Positions 33,685-42,658 of a DNA stretch of 48,751 bases are shown here, in pieces (position 1 is the first letter of the stretch; every line of letters starts with the position of its first letter). The position numbers and the translations under genes were made by a program. The notes below the pieces were generated by a model. That model was not told the DNA's origin, did not search any database, and worked only from the letters and a program-made list of their open reading frames with translations. Source of the stretch: Bacteroidales bacterium (GTDB lineage Bacteria > Bacteroidota > Bacteroidia > Bacteroidales > UBA12077); the NCBI GenBank assembly GCA_028282785.1, contig JANQHE010000058.1:1-48751 (forward strand), in the 5' to 3' direction.

Positions 33685-34473
33685 ATGGACAGAATTTATA
33701 AATCACCTGTACTTCTTTTTTTTATTTCCATTTTAAGTGTTGGTTCATTTTCCCAGGAATGGAAAAATATTAATCTGGAAGTTTACGAAATTAAGTATAC
33801 CAACCAGGATTCAGGCTATATAAATGAATATTTCGAATTTATTCAAAAAGGAATTAAATCAACCGAAATTTTTTTTGAGGAACCTTTCAATCAAAGGTTC
33901 GATATTTATATTCATCCTGACCGGGACTCATTAGATAAGCAATGGCAAACGGATTGGCAAATGCCTGAATTTAAATCGGAATGCTGGATGGTTGCCAGCG
34001 GCGTTAGTACCAGAATGGACATCCTCTCTCCCGCTATATGGGACGAACAAGCATGTGAACATTCATATGACAATAAAATTAAAACTCAAAACCTGATAAC
34101 TCATGAATTAGTGCATGTTTACCATGGACAAAGGAATATAAGCCCTGATTTTTTTGAAACTTATGGTATTAACTGGTTTATTGAAGGTTTAGCAACTTTT
34201 GTTTCGGGGCAATGTGATAGCACGCGAATTGCTGATGTAAAAAATGCAATGAATAGAGGAGTTGCACCCCAATCTTTGGATGATTTTTGGAGTGGAAACT
34301 TACGTTATGGATTATCAGGGACAATGGTAATGTATATTGAACATAAATATGGCAAGAATAAAATTATAGAATCGCTTAAATATAACAGACTTGAAGATAT
34401 CCTTGAATTACTGGCCGTTTCGGAAACTACACTTATTAATGGGTGGAAAAATTACCTGTCGAATTATAAATAA
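33685..34473 (+). CDS. Exported gluzincin-type metallopeptidase
   Basis: The 262-residue protein has a signal peptide (SPVLLFFISILSVGSFS), an HEXXH motif (LITHELVHVYHGQRN) and, about 20 residues later, WFIEGLATFVSG, giving the third zinc ligand glutamate. It shares this layout and size with the lipoprotein at 25052-25816 but lacks the lipobox. Probably a periplasmic or secreted peptidase; substrate unknown. It lies 49 bp after the RibD-type gene and 34 bp before the Crp/Fnr gene. Confidence 0.68.
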   Translation: MDRIYKSPVLLFFISILSVGSFSQEWKNINLEVYEIKYTNQDSGYINEYFEFIQKGIKSTEIFFEEPFNQRFDIYIHPDRDSLDKQWQTDWQMPEFKSECWMVASGVSTRMDILSPAIWDEQACEHSYDNKIKTQNLITHELVHVYHGQRNISPDFFETYGINWFIEGLATFVSGQCDSTRIADVKNAMNRGVAPQSLDDFWSGNLRYGLSGTMVMYIEHKYGKNKIIESLKYNRLEDILELLAVSETTLINGWKNYLSNYK

Positions 34474-34507
34474 TTCATAAATTCGTTGTGAAAATAATGC
34501 AACTTTT

Positions 34508-35098
34508 ATGAAAGAAAAACTAGGTAGTATCCTTAACAATATTTCATTTATTCCTGAAAGCCAACTGGAAGAATTCTATAAAATCACATCCTTTAAACAA
34601 ATACAAAAGGGTGATTATTTTATTCAAGAAGGAGAAAGACCATACTCATTAGGTTTTGTTATAAATGGGCTGTTCAGGTATTTCTATTTTAACCATAAAA
34701 ATGGCGAGGAATTTACCAAAGGTTTTATTTTGAAGAATTTTGCGCTTGCCGAATTCAGTGCATTAATTCAAAACCGGGAAGCATATTATTCAATCGAAGC
34801 GTTAGAGGATTCAACTGTGGCAGTGATTCAATACAGCCAATGGCAAAAATTGATAAATAAACACAATTGCTGGAATAAATTAATTATTAAACTTCTCGAA
34901 TCGGGCTATTGCTTAAAAGTTGCACGTGAAAGAGAACTTCTTTTATACGATGCCGAAACAAGGTACAAAATATTTCTCGAGAGATACCCGGGCCTTGAAA
35001 AAAGAATTAAACAACATATTATAGCTTCTTATGTTGGAATCACACCCGTAGCCTTAAGCCGAATCCGAAAAAAAATGGGACTCATTAACATAAGTTAA
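34508..35098 (+). CDS. Crp/Fnr-family transcriptional regulator
   Basis: The 196-residue protein has a cNMP-binding fold (KGDYFIQEGERPYSLGFVINGLFRYFY, FILKNFALAEFSALIQNREAYYSIEALEDSTVAVI) and a C-terminal helix-turn-helix (HIIASYVGITPVALSRIRKKMG). No FNR-type cysteine cluster is visible. In this phylum such regulators commonly sit before the gene they control; the SDR gene starts 58 bp downstream. Confidence 0.83.
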   Translation: MKEKLGSILNNISFIPESQLEEFYKITSFKQIQKGDYFIQEGERPYSLGFVINGLFRYFYFNHKNGEEFTKGFILKNFALAEFSALIQNREAYYSIEALEDSTVAVIQYSQWQKLINKHNCWNKLIIKLLESGYCLKVARERELLLYDAETRYKIFLERYPGLEKRIKQHIIASYVGITPVALSRIRKKMGLINIS

Positions 35099-35156
35099 TG
35101 GAATCCTTTTATATCCAACCTACTTTTGTTTTAAAAATAATTTAAAACATAAAATT

Positions 35157-35894
35157 ATGGATTTAAAAGGAAATACAATTCTAATTACAGGAGGGAGTTC
35201 CGGAATAGGCCTTGAGTTAGCAAAAAGATTAGCTGAGCATAATAAAATTTTAATATGTGGGAGATCCTCCGAAAAACTACAATCTGCTAAATATGCTGTT
35301 CCATCCATAGAATATTTGCAATGTGACCTGGCACTAAAAAATGAACGAGAAAAATTATTTGAATGGATAAAATCAGAACATTCTGACACAAATGTATTGG
35401 TTAATAATGCTGCTATTACTCATAATACAAACTTCGTTGATGACCCGGAAATTACAGAAAAAGCAGAATTAGAAATTGCAATTAATTACCTGGCCCCGGT
35501 TCATTTGTCAAAATTATTCTTGCCTCTACTTGAAAAAAACAAATCTCCAAAACTAATCTACATAACTACGGGTTTGGTTTACACCCCTAAAGTTGCGTAC
35601 CCAATTTACTGTTCCACTAAAGCTGCGCTTCATTCCTTTATTACCGGATTTCGTTTTAAAAATACCAATGCTAAATATGGAATAATTGAAGTATTAATGC
35701 CTGCAGTTGATACTCCCTGGCACAATGGAAATCCGCCTAAAATTGCAATTCCGGTAGAACAGGCCGTACAAGAAATGTTATCCGGATTAAATAAAGGTAA
35801 CCGGGAAATTAAAATTGCCAGTGTTAAAAAGCTATACAAAATTTCGAGGCTTGCTCCAAAATTGGCTTTAAAACTCATAAATAGACTTGACTAA
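35157..35894 (+). CDS. Short-chain dehydrogenase/reductase (DltE-like)
   Basis: The 245-residue protein has the NAD(P) motif TGGSSGIG (residues about 11-18), NNAAI, a catalytic Ser (TTGLVYTPK region) and the YCSTK active-site Tyr-x3-Lys. The C-terminal VLMPAVDTPWH is typical of DltE-like SDRs. It would reduce or oxidise a hydroxyl/carbonyl substrate. It follows the Crp/Fnr regulator and is probably co-expressed with it. Confidence 0.85.
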   Translation: MDLKGNTILITGGSSGIGLELAKRLAEHNKILICGRSSEKLQSAKYAVPSIEYLQCDLALKNEREKLFEWIKSEHSDTNVLVNNAAITHNTNFVDDPEITEKAELEIAINYLAPVHLSKLFLPLLEKNKSPKLIYITTGLVYTPKVAYPIYCSTKAALHSFITGFRFKNTNAKYGIIEVLMPAVDTPWHNGNPPKIAIPVEQAVQEMLSGLNKGNREIKIASVKKLYKISRLAPKLALKLINRLD

Positions 35895-35982
35895 ACATAA
35901 ATATAGATAATTACTGCACTTTTTTCTGCTCATTATGGAATGTTGGATGATTTTTCGAAGTCGTTTTAATCGATAATTTTGC

Positions 35983-36531
35983 TTGGTTAAATTCGTTTTT
36001 AATAATATATTTAAACTAATTTTTAGACACGGGCTTAATCTTACGAGAAAATTAGTTTACCTTATTTTTAGTATTATTTTATTCACTAATTGTAACCATC
36101 GTATTGTCCGCATAAATTATAATAAAACATCTACAGAGAACAAACATTGCGATGTTCCCATAACAAATAATTTAAGCTTGATTGACTCATCATCGCAATA
36201 TATTGGCTCAATCAAATTAAAAGACTCAGGCTTTTCGAGTTATTTCATTGAATATGAAACTGTTAGGATTTTGAAAAGTGAAGCATATATTGTGGATGCC
36301 AATATAGTAATAATTAGGGAAGAGCATAGGCCTGATCGTAAAAGTACATGTTATAGGTGTGTTGCTGATTTTTATAAAACAAAAAATAAAAATATTAAGA
36401 ATATCGATAACAATTATCATTTAAACAATATTCAAGAACGAGTATTAAAAGATAAAGAAGTAAATAAGCAAAATTTAATCTATATTTTGACTTTTAGTAT
36501 CGGAATGGCTTTGACTATGTCATTATTATAA
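35983..36531 (+). CDS. Putative lipoprotein of unknown function
   Basis: The protein of about 182 residues has a hydrophobic signal (VYLIFSIILFTNC) with a lipobox cysteine and a possible C-terminal membrane helix (LIYILTFSIGMALTMSLL). There is no ATG or GTG ahead of the signal, only TTG at 35983 right after an in-frame stop, so the start is uncertain and the true start may have been lost. The central part (IGSIKLKDSGFSSYFIEYETVRILK...RPDRKSTCYRC) matches no family I know. It is a single gene before the channel gene. Confidence 0.45.
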   Translation: MVKFVFNNIFKLIFRHGLNLTRKLVYLIFSIILFTNCNHRIVRINYNKTSTENKHCDVPITNNLSLIDSSSQYIGSIKLKDSGFSSYFIEYETVRILKSEAYIVDANIVIIREEHRPDRKSTCYRCVADFYKTKNKNIKNIDNNYHLNNIQERVLKDKEVNKQNLIYILTFSIGMALTMSLL

Positions 36532-36630
36532 TCTTCATAATGATTCAATACAATTGTTTTCTATAATAGCTAAAGGTATTATTATTAAAGTATTTTACTA
36601 TATTTGATATAATTTGAGAAATACCGAACA

Positions 36631-38379
36631 ATGATCCAGAATTATTTCAATTATAAAGTTAAAGTCACGGATAAACCCTTTACAACCAAATCAGGAATCA
36701 AATTTGATCATACTGCCGCAATTTCTTTTTTAGATGAAAACAAAAAAGAAATCGCATATATTGAATTGGGTTTTATTGACAAAGAAGAAATTTATCAAAT
36801 AATTGACCAGGAAAAACCTCTCAACGTGGATTATTGTTACATAGAAAACTTTTCACTGGCAGATTACCGCGAGAGCCGAAATATTGAAAAGAAAACTTAC
36901 ATAAAAATTCATGGTTTTTCTGCTTACAATACATTTTTCGATGCACGGGTAATAACAGATTTCTCGTTTGTTGAGTTTGATGATGAATACAAAAATTTTG
37001 AAAATGCTCATTTTCTGAATGGTTCGGTATCCTTTCAATCTGCTAAATTTAATGAAGGAGGCGCTAATTTTAGCTATGCTTACTTTTGTGATGGCAATGT
37101 AGATTTTTCTGCTGTCGATTTTGGTGCCGGTGAAGTGAATTTTAAAAATTCATGGTTCGGAACAGGACATAAGAATTTCCAGGATGCCCATTTCGGTGAA
37201 GGGAACGTTTTATTTATAAATACAGAATTTAATAATGGAGATGTAAGCTTTGTAAATACCGTATTTAAGTCAAACAGAGTGTCATTTAAAGTGGCTCGTT
37301 TTGGTGAAGGTAAAATAGGTTTTCATTTTGCAAGATTCCATTGTAAAGAGTTAATTTTTGAGCGTACTGAATTCGGTGACGGTAAAGTAGATTTTCGCAC
37401 AACAGAGTTTGCCGATGCCAAGGTAAGTTTTAACAGGTCTGTTTTTGGCGATGGAGAAAAATCCTTTGAAGCTGCACAACATAAAGGTGGTAAAATTACT
37501 TTTCGAAAGTCCATTTGGGGTGATGGCAATATTTCTTTTGAACAAATTGAGTTTGATAATTCTACACTTTATCTTGATAATGCAGATTTTGGAAAAGGAA
37601 ATTTAAGTTTTAACAGTTCAAGAATACATGAACTTTCCCTTAAATCTTGTCATTTGGATTATTATGTTGATTTAAGATTATCCAAATGTACATTCATTGA
37701 TCTTTCAGATACGGTTGCACGCGATATAATTGATATAAAGCCATATGGCTTTCAGCTCAAAATAGGAACAATCAACTTCTCAGGTATGCGATTAATCGGG
37801 CGTATCTATATTGATTGGAATATTAATAACATAAAAGAACTTATTTATTCTCAGAAAGATACATCTCATCGGGTATTTGCAGAACAGTTCCGAATTTTAA
37901 AAGAAAATTTCAGTACAACAGGTCAGTATGCTGATGAAGATAAAGCGTATGTCGAATTTAAAAGGAATGAACTTATAGCTGATCTAAAAGATGGTAAAAA
38001 TAAAAAGTTCTTAGCCAGAATATGGAGGTATCCGTCTTATGCTTTCCAATGGCTGGTATTTGATAAAGTTGGATTATATGCGACCAATCCACTACGCGTT
38101 TTAGCCAGTATGTTGTTTGGATATATTTTCTTTTCACTACTTTATTTAATTCTGCCATTTTTTGTTAATACTAAAATTGTATCATCATTAGGCGATCCTG
38201 ATAAGCTTGGACCGGTTGCCGTTGCTTTTTATCATAGTGCCATTACCTTTTTGACCATTGGATATGGAGACTATTATCCTTCAGGGGTTTTTAGATGGTT
38301 ATCGGGACTCGAAGGATTCATAGGATTATTCCTGATGTCATATTTCACCGTTGCATTTGTTCGAAAAATTCTAAGATAG
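36631..38379 (+). CDS. Potassium channel with N-terminal 12-residue repeat solenoid
   Basis: The 582-residue protein ends in a two-helix ion channel: a membrane helix (about 483-504), a pore loop with the selectivity filter TIGYGD (residues 542-547), and a final helix (EGFIGLFLMSYFTVAFVRKIL). Ahead of it, residues 116-331 are 18 consecutive, exactly 12-residue units of consensus F-G-x-G-x-V-x-F-x-x-A-x, with no gap or break in phase. Such beta-solenoid-like repeats differ in period from pentapeptide repeats. A third region (about 340-470) with a Tyr/Asp-rich linker connects them. No signal peptide is present, so the repeat domain should be cytoplasmic and could sense or bind something to gate the pore. 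Gene stands alone. Confidence 0.85.
   Translation: MIQNYFNYKVKVTDKPFTTKSGIKFDHTAAISFLDENKKEIAYIELGFIDKEEIYQIIDQEKPLNVDYCYIENFSLADYRESRNIEKKTYIKIHGFSAYNTFFDARVITDFSFVEFDDEYKNFENAHFLNGSVSFQSAKFNEGGANFSYAYFCDGNVDFSAVDFGAGEVNFKNSWFGTGHKNFQDAHFGEGNVLFINTEFNNGDVSFVNTVFKSNRVSFKVARFGEGKIGFHFARFHCKELIFERTEFGDGKVDFRTTEFADAKVSFNRSVFGDGEKSFEAAQHKGGKITFRKSIWGDGNISFEQIEFDNSTLYLDNADFGKGNLSFNSSRIHELSLKSCHLDYYVDLRLSKCTFIDLSDTVARDIIDIKPYGFQLKIGTINFSGMRLIGRIYIDWNINNIKELIYSQKDTSHRVFAEQFRILKENFSTTGQYADEDKAYVEFKRNELIADLKDGKNKKFLARIWRYPSYAFQWLVFDKVGLYATNPLRVLASMLFGYIFFSLLYLILPFFVNTKIVSSLGDPDKLGPVAVAFYHSAITFLTIGYGDYYPSGVFRWLSGLEGFIGLFLMSYFTVAFVRKILR
36976..37623 (+). repeat. 18 tandem 36-bp units encoding a dodecapeptide
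   Basis: These 648 bp hold 18 in-phase repeats of 36 bp; the first reads FDDEYKNFENAH and the last FGKGNLSFNSSR. Phe (or His/Trp) at unit position 1 and hydrophobic residues at 6 and 8 are kept, while DNA-level identity is low, so the repeats are old and held by selection rather than recently copied. Confidence 0.85.
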
Positions 38380-38595
38380 TTTTTGAGTTCAAAGTACAAA
38401 GTTTAATATTTCAAGTTGCTTGTTGCTAGTTAAGTAGATAATAGATACTTATTTTTTACCAATTTACTAATTAACTATTTAACTAATTCTCATCATTTTA
38501 ATATTTAATTACTTCTTAAGTTCTTCCTAACTACTTTACTTTATTTCCTTTTTTTCGTAATTTCCCTTTCCATCCATATCGAAAAATTTATTAGT

Positions 38596-39798
38596 ATGTC
38601 TAAAAGGATAAACAAAAAGGGTAAAATCGCTATTCTTACAGGTGGTGGGGATGTTCCGGGCTTAAATCCTGCTATTAGAGCAGTTACAATTAGAGCATTA
38701 CGCGAAGGTTTCGAAGTTATTGGTATCCGCAGAGGTTGGCTTGGCTTGGTCGATATGATCCGAGATGAAAAAGCTGATAACTCGCAATGTTATGAAGTAC
38801 TAACCGAGCATCGGGTAAACAAAGCAGGGCGTTCCGGGGGAACTTTCTTGCACTCATCAAGAACAAATCCAAGCCGGGTAACAAATTGGAACGTACCCGA
38901 CCACCTACAAGGTAAATATAACGAACCAAGAAATGACCTAACTTCCGAAGTCTTAAAAAACTTGGAATTTCTCGGAATAGATTATTTAATTCCTATTGGC
39001 GGTGACGATACCCTAAGCTATGCGGTTAGATTATATCAGGAAGGAGTCAAAGTTGTTGCCATCCCAAAAACCATGGACAATGATGTTCCTGGTACCGATT
39101 ATTGTATTGGTTTTAGTACTTGTGTTACCCGAACCATACAGATAACAAATAATTTAAGAACAAGTGCCGGTTCCCATGAGCGTTTTATGGTACTTGAGGT
39201 TTTTGGTCGCTATGCCGGATTTACAGCCATGTTACCAACCATGGCAGGTGCAGCAAACCGATGCGTAATCCCCGAATATAAATTTAAAATAGAAGATCTT
39301 ACGAAACTTTTGTTGGAAGACAGAACAAAAAACCCAAGCAAATATTCTGTTGTTTTGGTTTCTGAAGGTGCAATGTTTGAAGGAGGTGAAATGGTTTTTG
39401 AAAGTGATATAAAAGACGCTTATGGTCATGCAAAACTAGGAGGAATTGGTGATCTGGTATCAGCAAAACTTAAAGAGCATTCGGCCAACTGCAGTAAAGG
39501 ACGCCCAATTGGAGTTATAAATCAAAAACTAGGTTATTTAGTTCGTGGTGGTGATCCCGATGCTATTGATTCTATTGTACCAATGGCATATGGAAACCTG
39601 GCTTTGGATTTAATTTTAAAAGGAATTCATGGAAGATTAGTAGCTCTCAAAAACGGAAGGTATGATAACCTACCTATCGAAGTTGTTATAGACTCTAAAA
39701 AGATTGTCAATGTAAAAAAACATTATAATACGGAAAGGTTAAGGCCATTTTACAAGAGTTTTGAATTACAACCATTGTTCATCATGACAAGTGAATAA
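38596..39798 (+). CDS. 6-phosphofructokinase, pyrophosphate-type residues
   Basis: The 400-residue protein matches the phosphofructokinase family: ILTGGGDVPGLNPAIRA, IPIGGDDTLSYA (residues 134-142), IPKTMDNDVPGTDYCIGFST (from about 156), GSHERFMVLEVFGRYAGFTA and LVSEGAMF. It has Asp138 in GGDDT and Lys158 in PKTMDND where ATP-dependent enzymes carry GGDGS and PGTIDND; in the family this Asp/Lys pair marks pyrophosphate-dependent enzymes. So it probably uses PPi in the fructose-6-phosphate/fructose-1,6-bisphosphate step, although the nucleotide preference needs testing. It stands alone after a 216-bp gap. Confidence 0.87.
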   Translation: MSKRINKKGKIAILTGGGDVPGLNPAIRAVTIRALREGFEVIGIRRGWLGLVDMIRDEKADNSQCYEVLTEHRVNKAGRSGGTFLHSSRTNPSRVTNWNVPDHLQGKYNEPRNDLTSEVLKNLEFLGIDYLIPIGGDDTLSYAVRLYQEGVKVVAIPKTMDNDVPGTDYCIGFSTCVTRTIQITNNLRTSAGSHERFMVLEVFGRYAGFTAMLPTMAGAANRCVIPEYKFKIEDLTKLLLEDRTKNPSKYSVVLVSEGAMFEGGEMVFESDIKDAYGHAKLGGIGDLVSAKLKEHSANCSKGRPIGVINQKLGYLVRGGDPDAIDSIVPMAYGNLALDLILKGIHGRLVALKNGRYDNLPIEVVIDSKKIVNVKKHYNTERLRPFYKSFELQPLFIMTSE

Positions 39799-40031
39799 AA
39801 TTCTTTTCTAAAATAAACACGTATTTCTACGTATATTGTGTTAACAAAAAACTTTTAAATTGATTCATTAATTTTCATGTTTATCTATACTGTATTTCAG
39901 TCAAATAGAAAATATAGAACTTAAACTTCTTCTTAAATCCTTAAGTTTTATTTAACATATTGTGAATAACTTATGATTAGATTTACCAATAACATAGATC
40001 AATTATTAATTAATAACCAAAATCAACTACT

Positions 40032-41978
40032 ATGAAGAATAAGTTAACTCTGTTTGTTAGCATTTCTATGCTATTACTTACATCTCTGCAATTAAATGCT
40101 CAGGTAAATGAAGTATGGAAAAAGAATATTGAAGGTTCGGTTATCTGGCAAAAAGTAAATTCATTTGGAAATTATATAGTTTGTACCTCAAATGAATTAG
40201 CCGCAGTGAATCCTGAAACCGGAGAAAAGATCTGGTCAAATTCTGACTTTGCCGGTATTGCCGAAACACAAATCGAAGAACTTACCGGTTCTCCATTAAT
40301 GTCAATCAACCAAAATGAAGTAATTTCAATGATAGACCCATTCAGTGGTGATATCAAATTTAACTCATCAAAAGCCGGAGTTAATGATTTACAAACAAAG
40401 AAAGTTCTTTTTAAATCTAACGGGTTATTAATTGCCGGTAAGGATATTGAAAATAATCCTGTAATGTTAATGATTGATCTTGCTACTGGTAATACTGTAT
40501 GGAAGATCGAAGAAAAGTTCGGTAAAATCATTAATGTTAATGAACTAACTAAAGAAGACTTATTGATTGTAAGTTTATTTAATATTTACAAGATTAATCC
40601 TGTATCCGGTGATGTAATTTGGAAAAGTACGACCTCAAAAGAAGCTGAACAAATAGAAAACATGGGAGCATTTGGTAGCCTTTTGGGCTCATTAGCAGAA
40701 GAAATGGTTGGTGATGAAGAATTTGTATTGCATTTCTGGAAACACCCATCGAAAAATATATTTTTATTAGGAAATGATGAAAAATCGGAAAGACAATCCG
40801 GAAGTAACACTGTTGTAACCTATGAAAACTATTACAACGCTTTTGATATTGAAACCGGTAAAAGATTATGGAAAGATCCGGTTTCTATGAATGGACAAAT
40901 CGGAAGAATAGAATTTTATAAAGATGGAATAATTGTACTACCTAATGATGGAGGGAGTACCAAAATTAATTTCTTTAGTCTTGAAAATCCAGTTGGAACC
41001 TGGGGTAAAAAGGCGAAAGGAACAAAAATTAAAGGTGGAATTTACAATAGCTTAAAAGTTGAAAACGGATATCTCTTAATATCAGGAGCTAATGATAAAA
41101 ACTATTTAAACTTTTTAGATCCCGAACAAGGAATTATGACTTTCGAAAAGCCGGTCAAAATAGATGGCCAGGTAATAAGAACTATTGATACTCCAAACGG
41201 AATACTTTATATCACAACAGAAGAAATTAATATTTTAAATCCTACTGCCGGAACACTGTATTTTGAGAAGTCGATTGCCTGTGATCCAAATATGATGCAG
41301 CAAAAAGGCGATTTTCTTTATGTATTTGATAAAAAGGAAAAAGTCTTAAAAACTGTTAATACTCAAACTGCAGAAGTTAAAAATATTACCACCGAAGAAC
41401 TTAAATTTGAAGGAAAAGAAAAACCTACAAATTTTGAGCTACGTGACAATGGTATTTTCTTATCATCAGAGCAAAATGTTGCATTATTCGATTATAATGG
41501 ATCTAAAATATTCCAGGAATATTATGAAGCCCCTCGTGAACCGGGATTAAAGCGTGCTTTATTAATTGCTCAAGCTGCTCGTGCTGCCTATATTGCTGTT
41601 AATGCAAACCATGCTGTCGGACAATTACAAAGTGCAGCTCGCGAAATTAAGGAAGAAGATGCAATAAGCGGAGCAATTGTTGAGGGATTTGGACAGTTTT
41701 ACGAAGAAATGGGTAAGCAAGCATCAGACTTTGCAACTCAATCCATTCAACAAGCATTTGCACGATTTAAAGCAACCGCTGAAGGTCGCGATTTTATGAT
41801 GGTTTTCGGTAAAATTGAAAAAGATAATGCATTACTAAAAGTAAATAAGAATACAGGAAAAGTAGATGGCAGCATTAATTTAGGTAAAGAAAAAGAGCCT
41901 GTTTATGCTGTTGATGACGTTACAGGACAAGTATTCTACAAGACAAGCGAAACTGAAATCACTTCTTATAAATTTTAA
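40032..41978 (+). CDS. Exported PQQ-like beta-propeller protein
   Basis: The 648-residue protein has a signal peptide (KLTLFVSISMLLLTSLQLNA) and repeated PQQ-type blades: AVNPETGEKIWSNSDF, DLATGNTVWKIEEK, NPVSGDVIWKSTT, DIETGKRLWKDP. It has no dehydrogenase Asp/Glu residues that I can point to, so it is likely a structural propeller rather than an enzyme. The C-terminal third is helical with an Ala-rich segment. A terminator follows at 41995-42027. Confidence 0.75.
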   Translation: MKNKLTLFVSISMLLLTSLQLNAQVNEVWKKNIEGSVIWQKVNSFGNYIVCTSNELAAVNPETGEKIWSNSDFAGIAETQIEELTGSPLMSINQNEVISMIDPFSGDIKFNSSKAGVNDLQTKKVLFKSNGLLIAGKDIENNPVMLMIDLATGNTVWKIEEKFGKIINVNELTKEDLLIVSLFNIYKINPVSGDVIWKSTTSKEAEQIENMGAFGSLLGSLAEEMVGDEEFVLHFWKHPSKNIFLLGNDEKSERQSGSNTVVTYENYYNAFDIETGKRLWKDPVSMNGQIGRIEFYKDGIIVLPNDGGSTKINFFSLENPVGTWGKKAKGTKIKGGIYNSLKVENGYLLISGANDKNYLNFLDPEQGIMTFEKPVKIDGQVIRTIDTPNGILYITTEEINILNPTAGTLYFEKSIACDPNMMQQKGDFLYVFDKKEKVLKTVNTQTAEVKNITTEELKFEGKEKPTNFELRDNGIFLSSEQNVALFDYNGSKIFQEYYEAPREPGLKRALLIAQAARAAYIAVNANHAVGQLQSAAREIKEEDAISGAIVEGFGQFYEEMGKQASDFATQSIQQAFARFKATAEGRDFMMVFGKIEKDNALLKVNKNTGKVDGSINLGKEKEPVYAVDDVTGQVFYKTSETEITSYKF

Positions 41979-41994
41979 TATTTGATTAATTTTT

Positions 41995-42027
41995 TAAAAA
42001 GCACGAGCTTGATTCGTGCTTTTTTTA
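41995..42027 (+). terminator. Rho-independent terminator
   Basis: AAAAAAGCACGA and TCGTGCTTTTTTT pair around a 7-nt loop (stem GCACGA/TCGTGC extended by A-T pairs), with a T run after it. It separates the propeller gene from the superoxide dismutase gene. Confidence 0.85.
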
Positions 42028-42096
42028 CACCTAAAATTGAACAAAATTCATTCTCAGTTGCTTATTATTTGAAGTAAAATCAAAAACTAAATCATT

Positions 42097-42594
42097 ATGA
42101 AGAATTACAAAAATCTACTAATTGCTGGTATATTCATGTTGATCTTTACAACTGCAAACCATAGAAGCTATGCCCATTGCGAAATTCCATGCGGAATATT
42201 TGAAGATACTGTCAGAGTTGAATTGATTAAAGAACATATAACAACAATTGAAAAATCGATGAAAATGATCATTGAGTTATCCAATGAAGAATCCCCAGAT
42301 TACAACCAAATTGTGCGTTGGGTTATAAATAAAGAAGATCATGCCAATAAGATTCAAAAAATTGTTAGCCAATATTTCTTACACCAAAGAATAAAACCTG
42401 TTGAGCCGGAAAATGAAGAATTGTATGAAAAGTATATCGAACGGCTAACATTATTACATGATCTTTCGATATATGCAATGAAAGCAAAACAAACAACTGA
42501 CTTATCATATATAAAAAAGCTAAACAGGGCAATTCATGATTTTGAACATGCTTATTTTCATACCCATGCCCACGACCATGGACATAAACATTAA
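42097..42594 (+). CDS. sodN: Nickel superoxide dismutase with Sec signal peptide
   Basis: The nickel hook HCEIPCG begins at His27, right after a signal peptide (LLIAGIFMLIFTTANHRSYA) with a cleavage site A-H. After cleavage His1, Cys2 and Cys6 would be at the N-terminus, the ligands of NiSOD; position 9 of the mature protein is Phe where Tyr is usual. The rest is the helical bundle, and the C-terminus is His-rich (HTHAHDHGHKH), perhaps for nickel binding. It would detoxify superoxide in the periplasm. No separate SodX-type maturation protease gene is nearby, consistent with signal peptidase doing the cut. Confidence 0.88.
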   Translation: MKNYKNLLIAGIFMLIFTTANHRSYAHCEIPCGIFEDTVRVELIKEHITTIEKSMKMIIELSNEESPDYNQIVRWVINKEDHANKIQKIVSQYFLHQRIKPVEPENEELYEKYIERLTLLHDLSIYAMKAKQTTDLSYIKKLNRAIHDFEHAYFHTHAHDHGHKH

Positions 42595-42604
42595 AAACTA
42601 AAAG

Positions 42605-42634
42605 GCTTCCTGATATTGTTTTAGGAAGCTTTTA
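42605..42634 (+). terminator. Rho-independent terminator
   Basis: GCTTCCT (42605-42611) pairs with AGGAAGC (42623-42629) around an 11-nt loop, followed by TTTTATT. It lies between convergent sodN and the DUF302 gene and ends sodN. Confidence 0.75.
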
Positions 42635-42658
42635 TTACCATACAAGGTTTGTTTCGAA

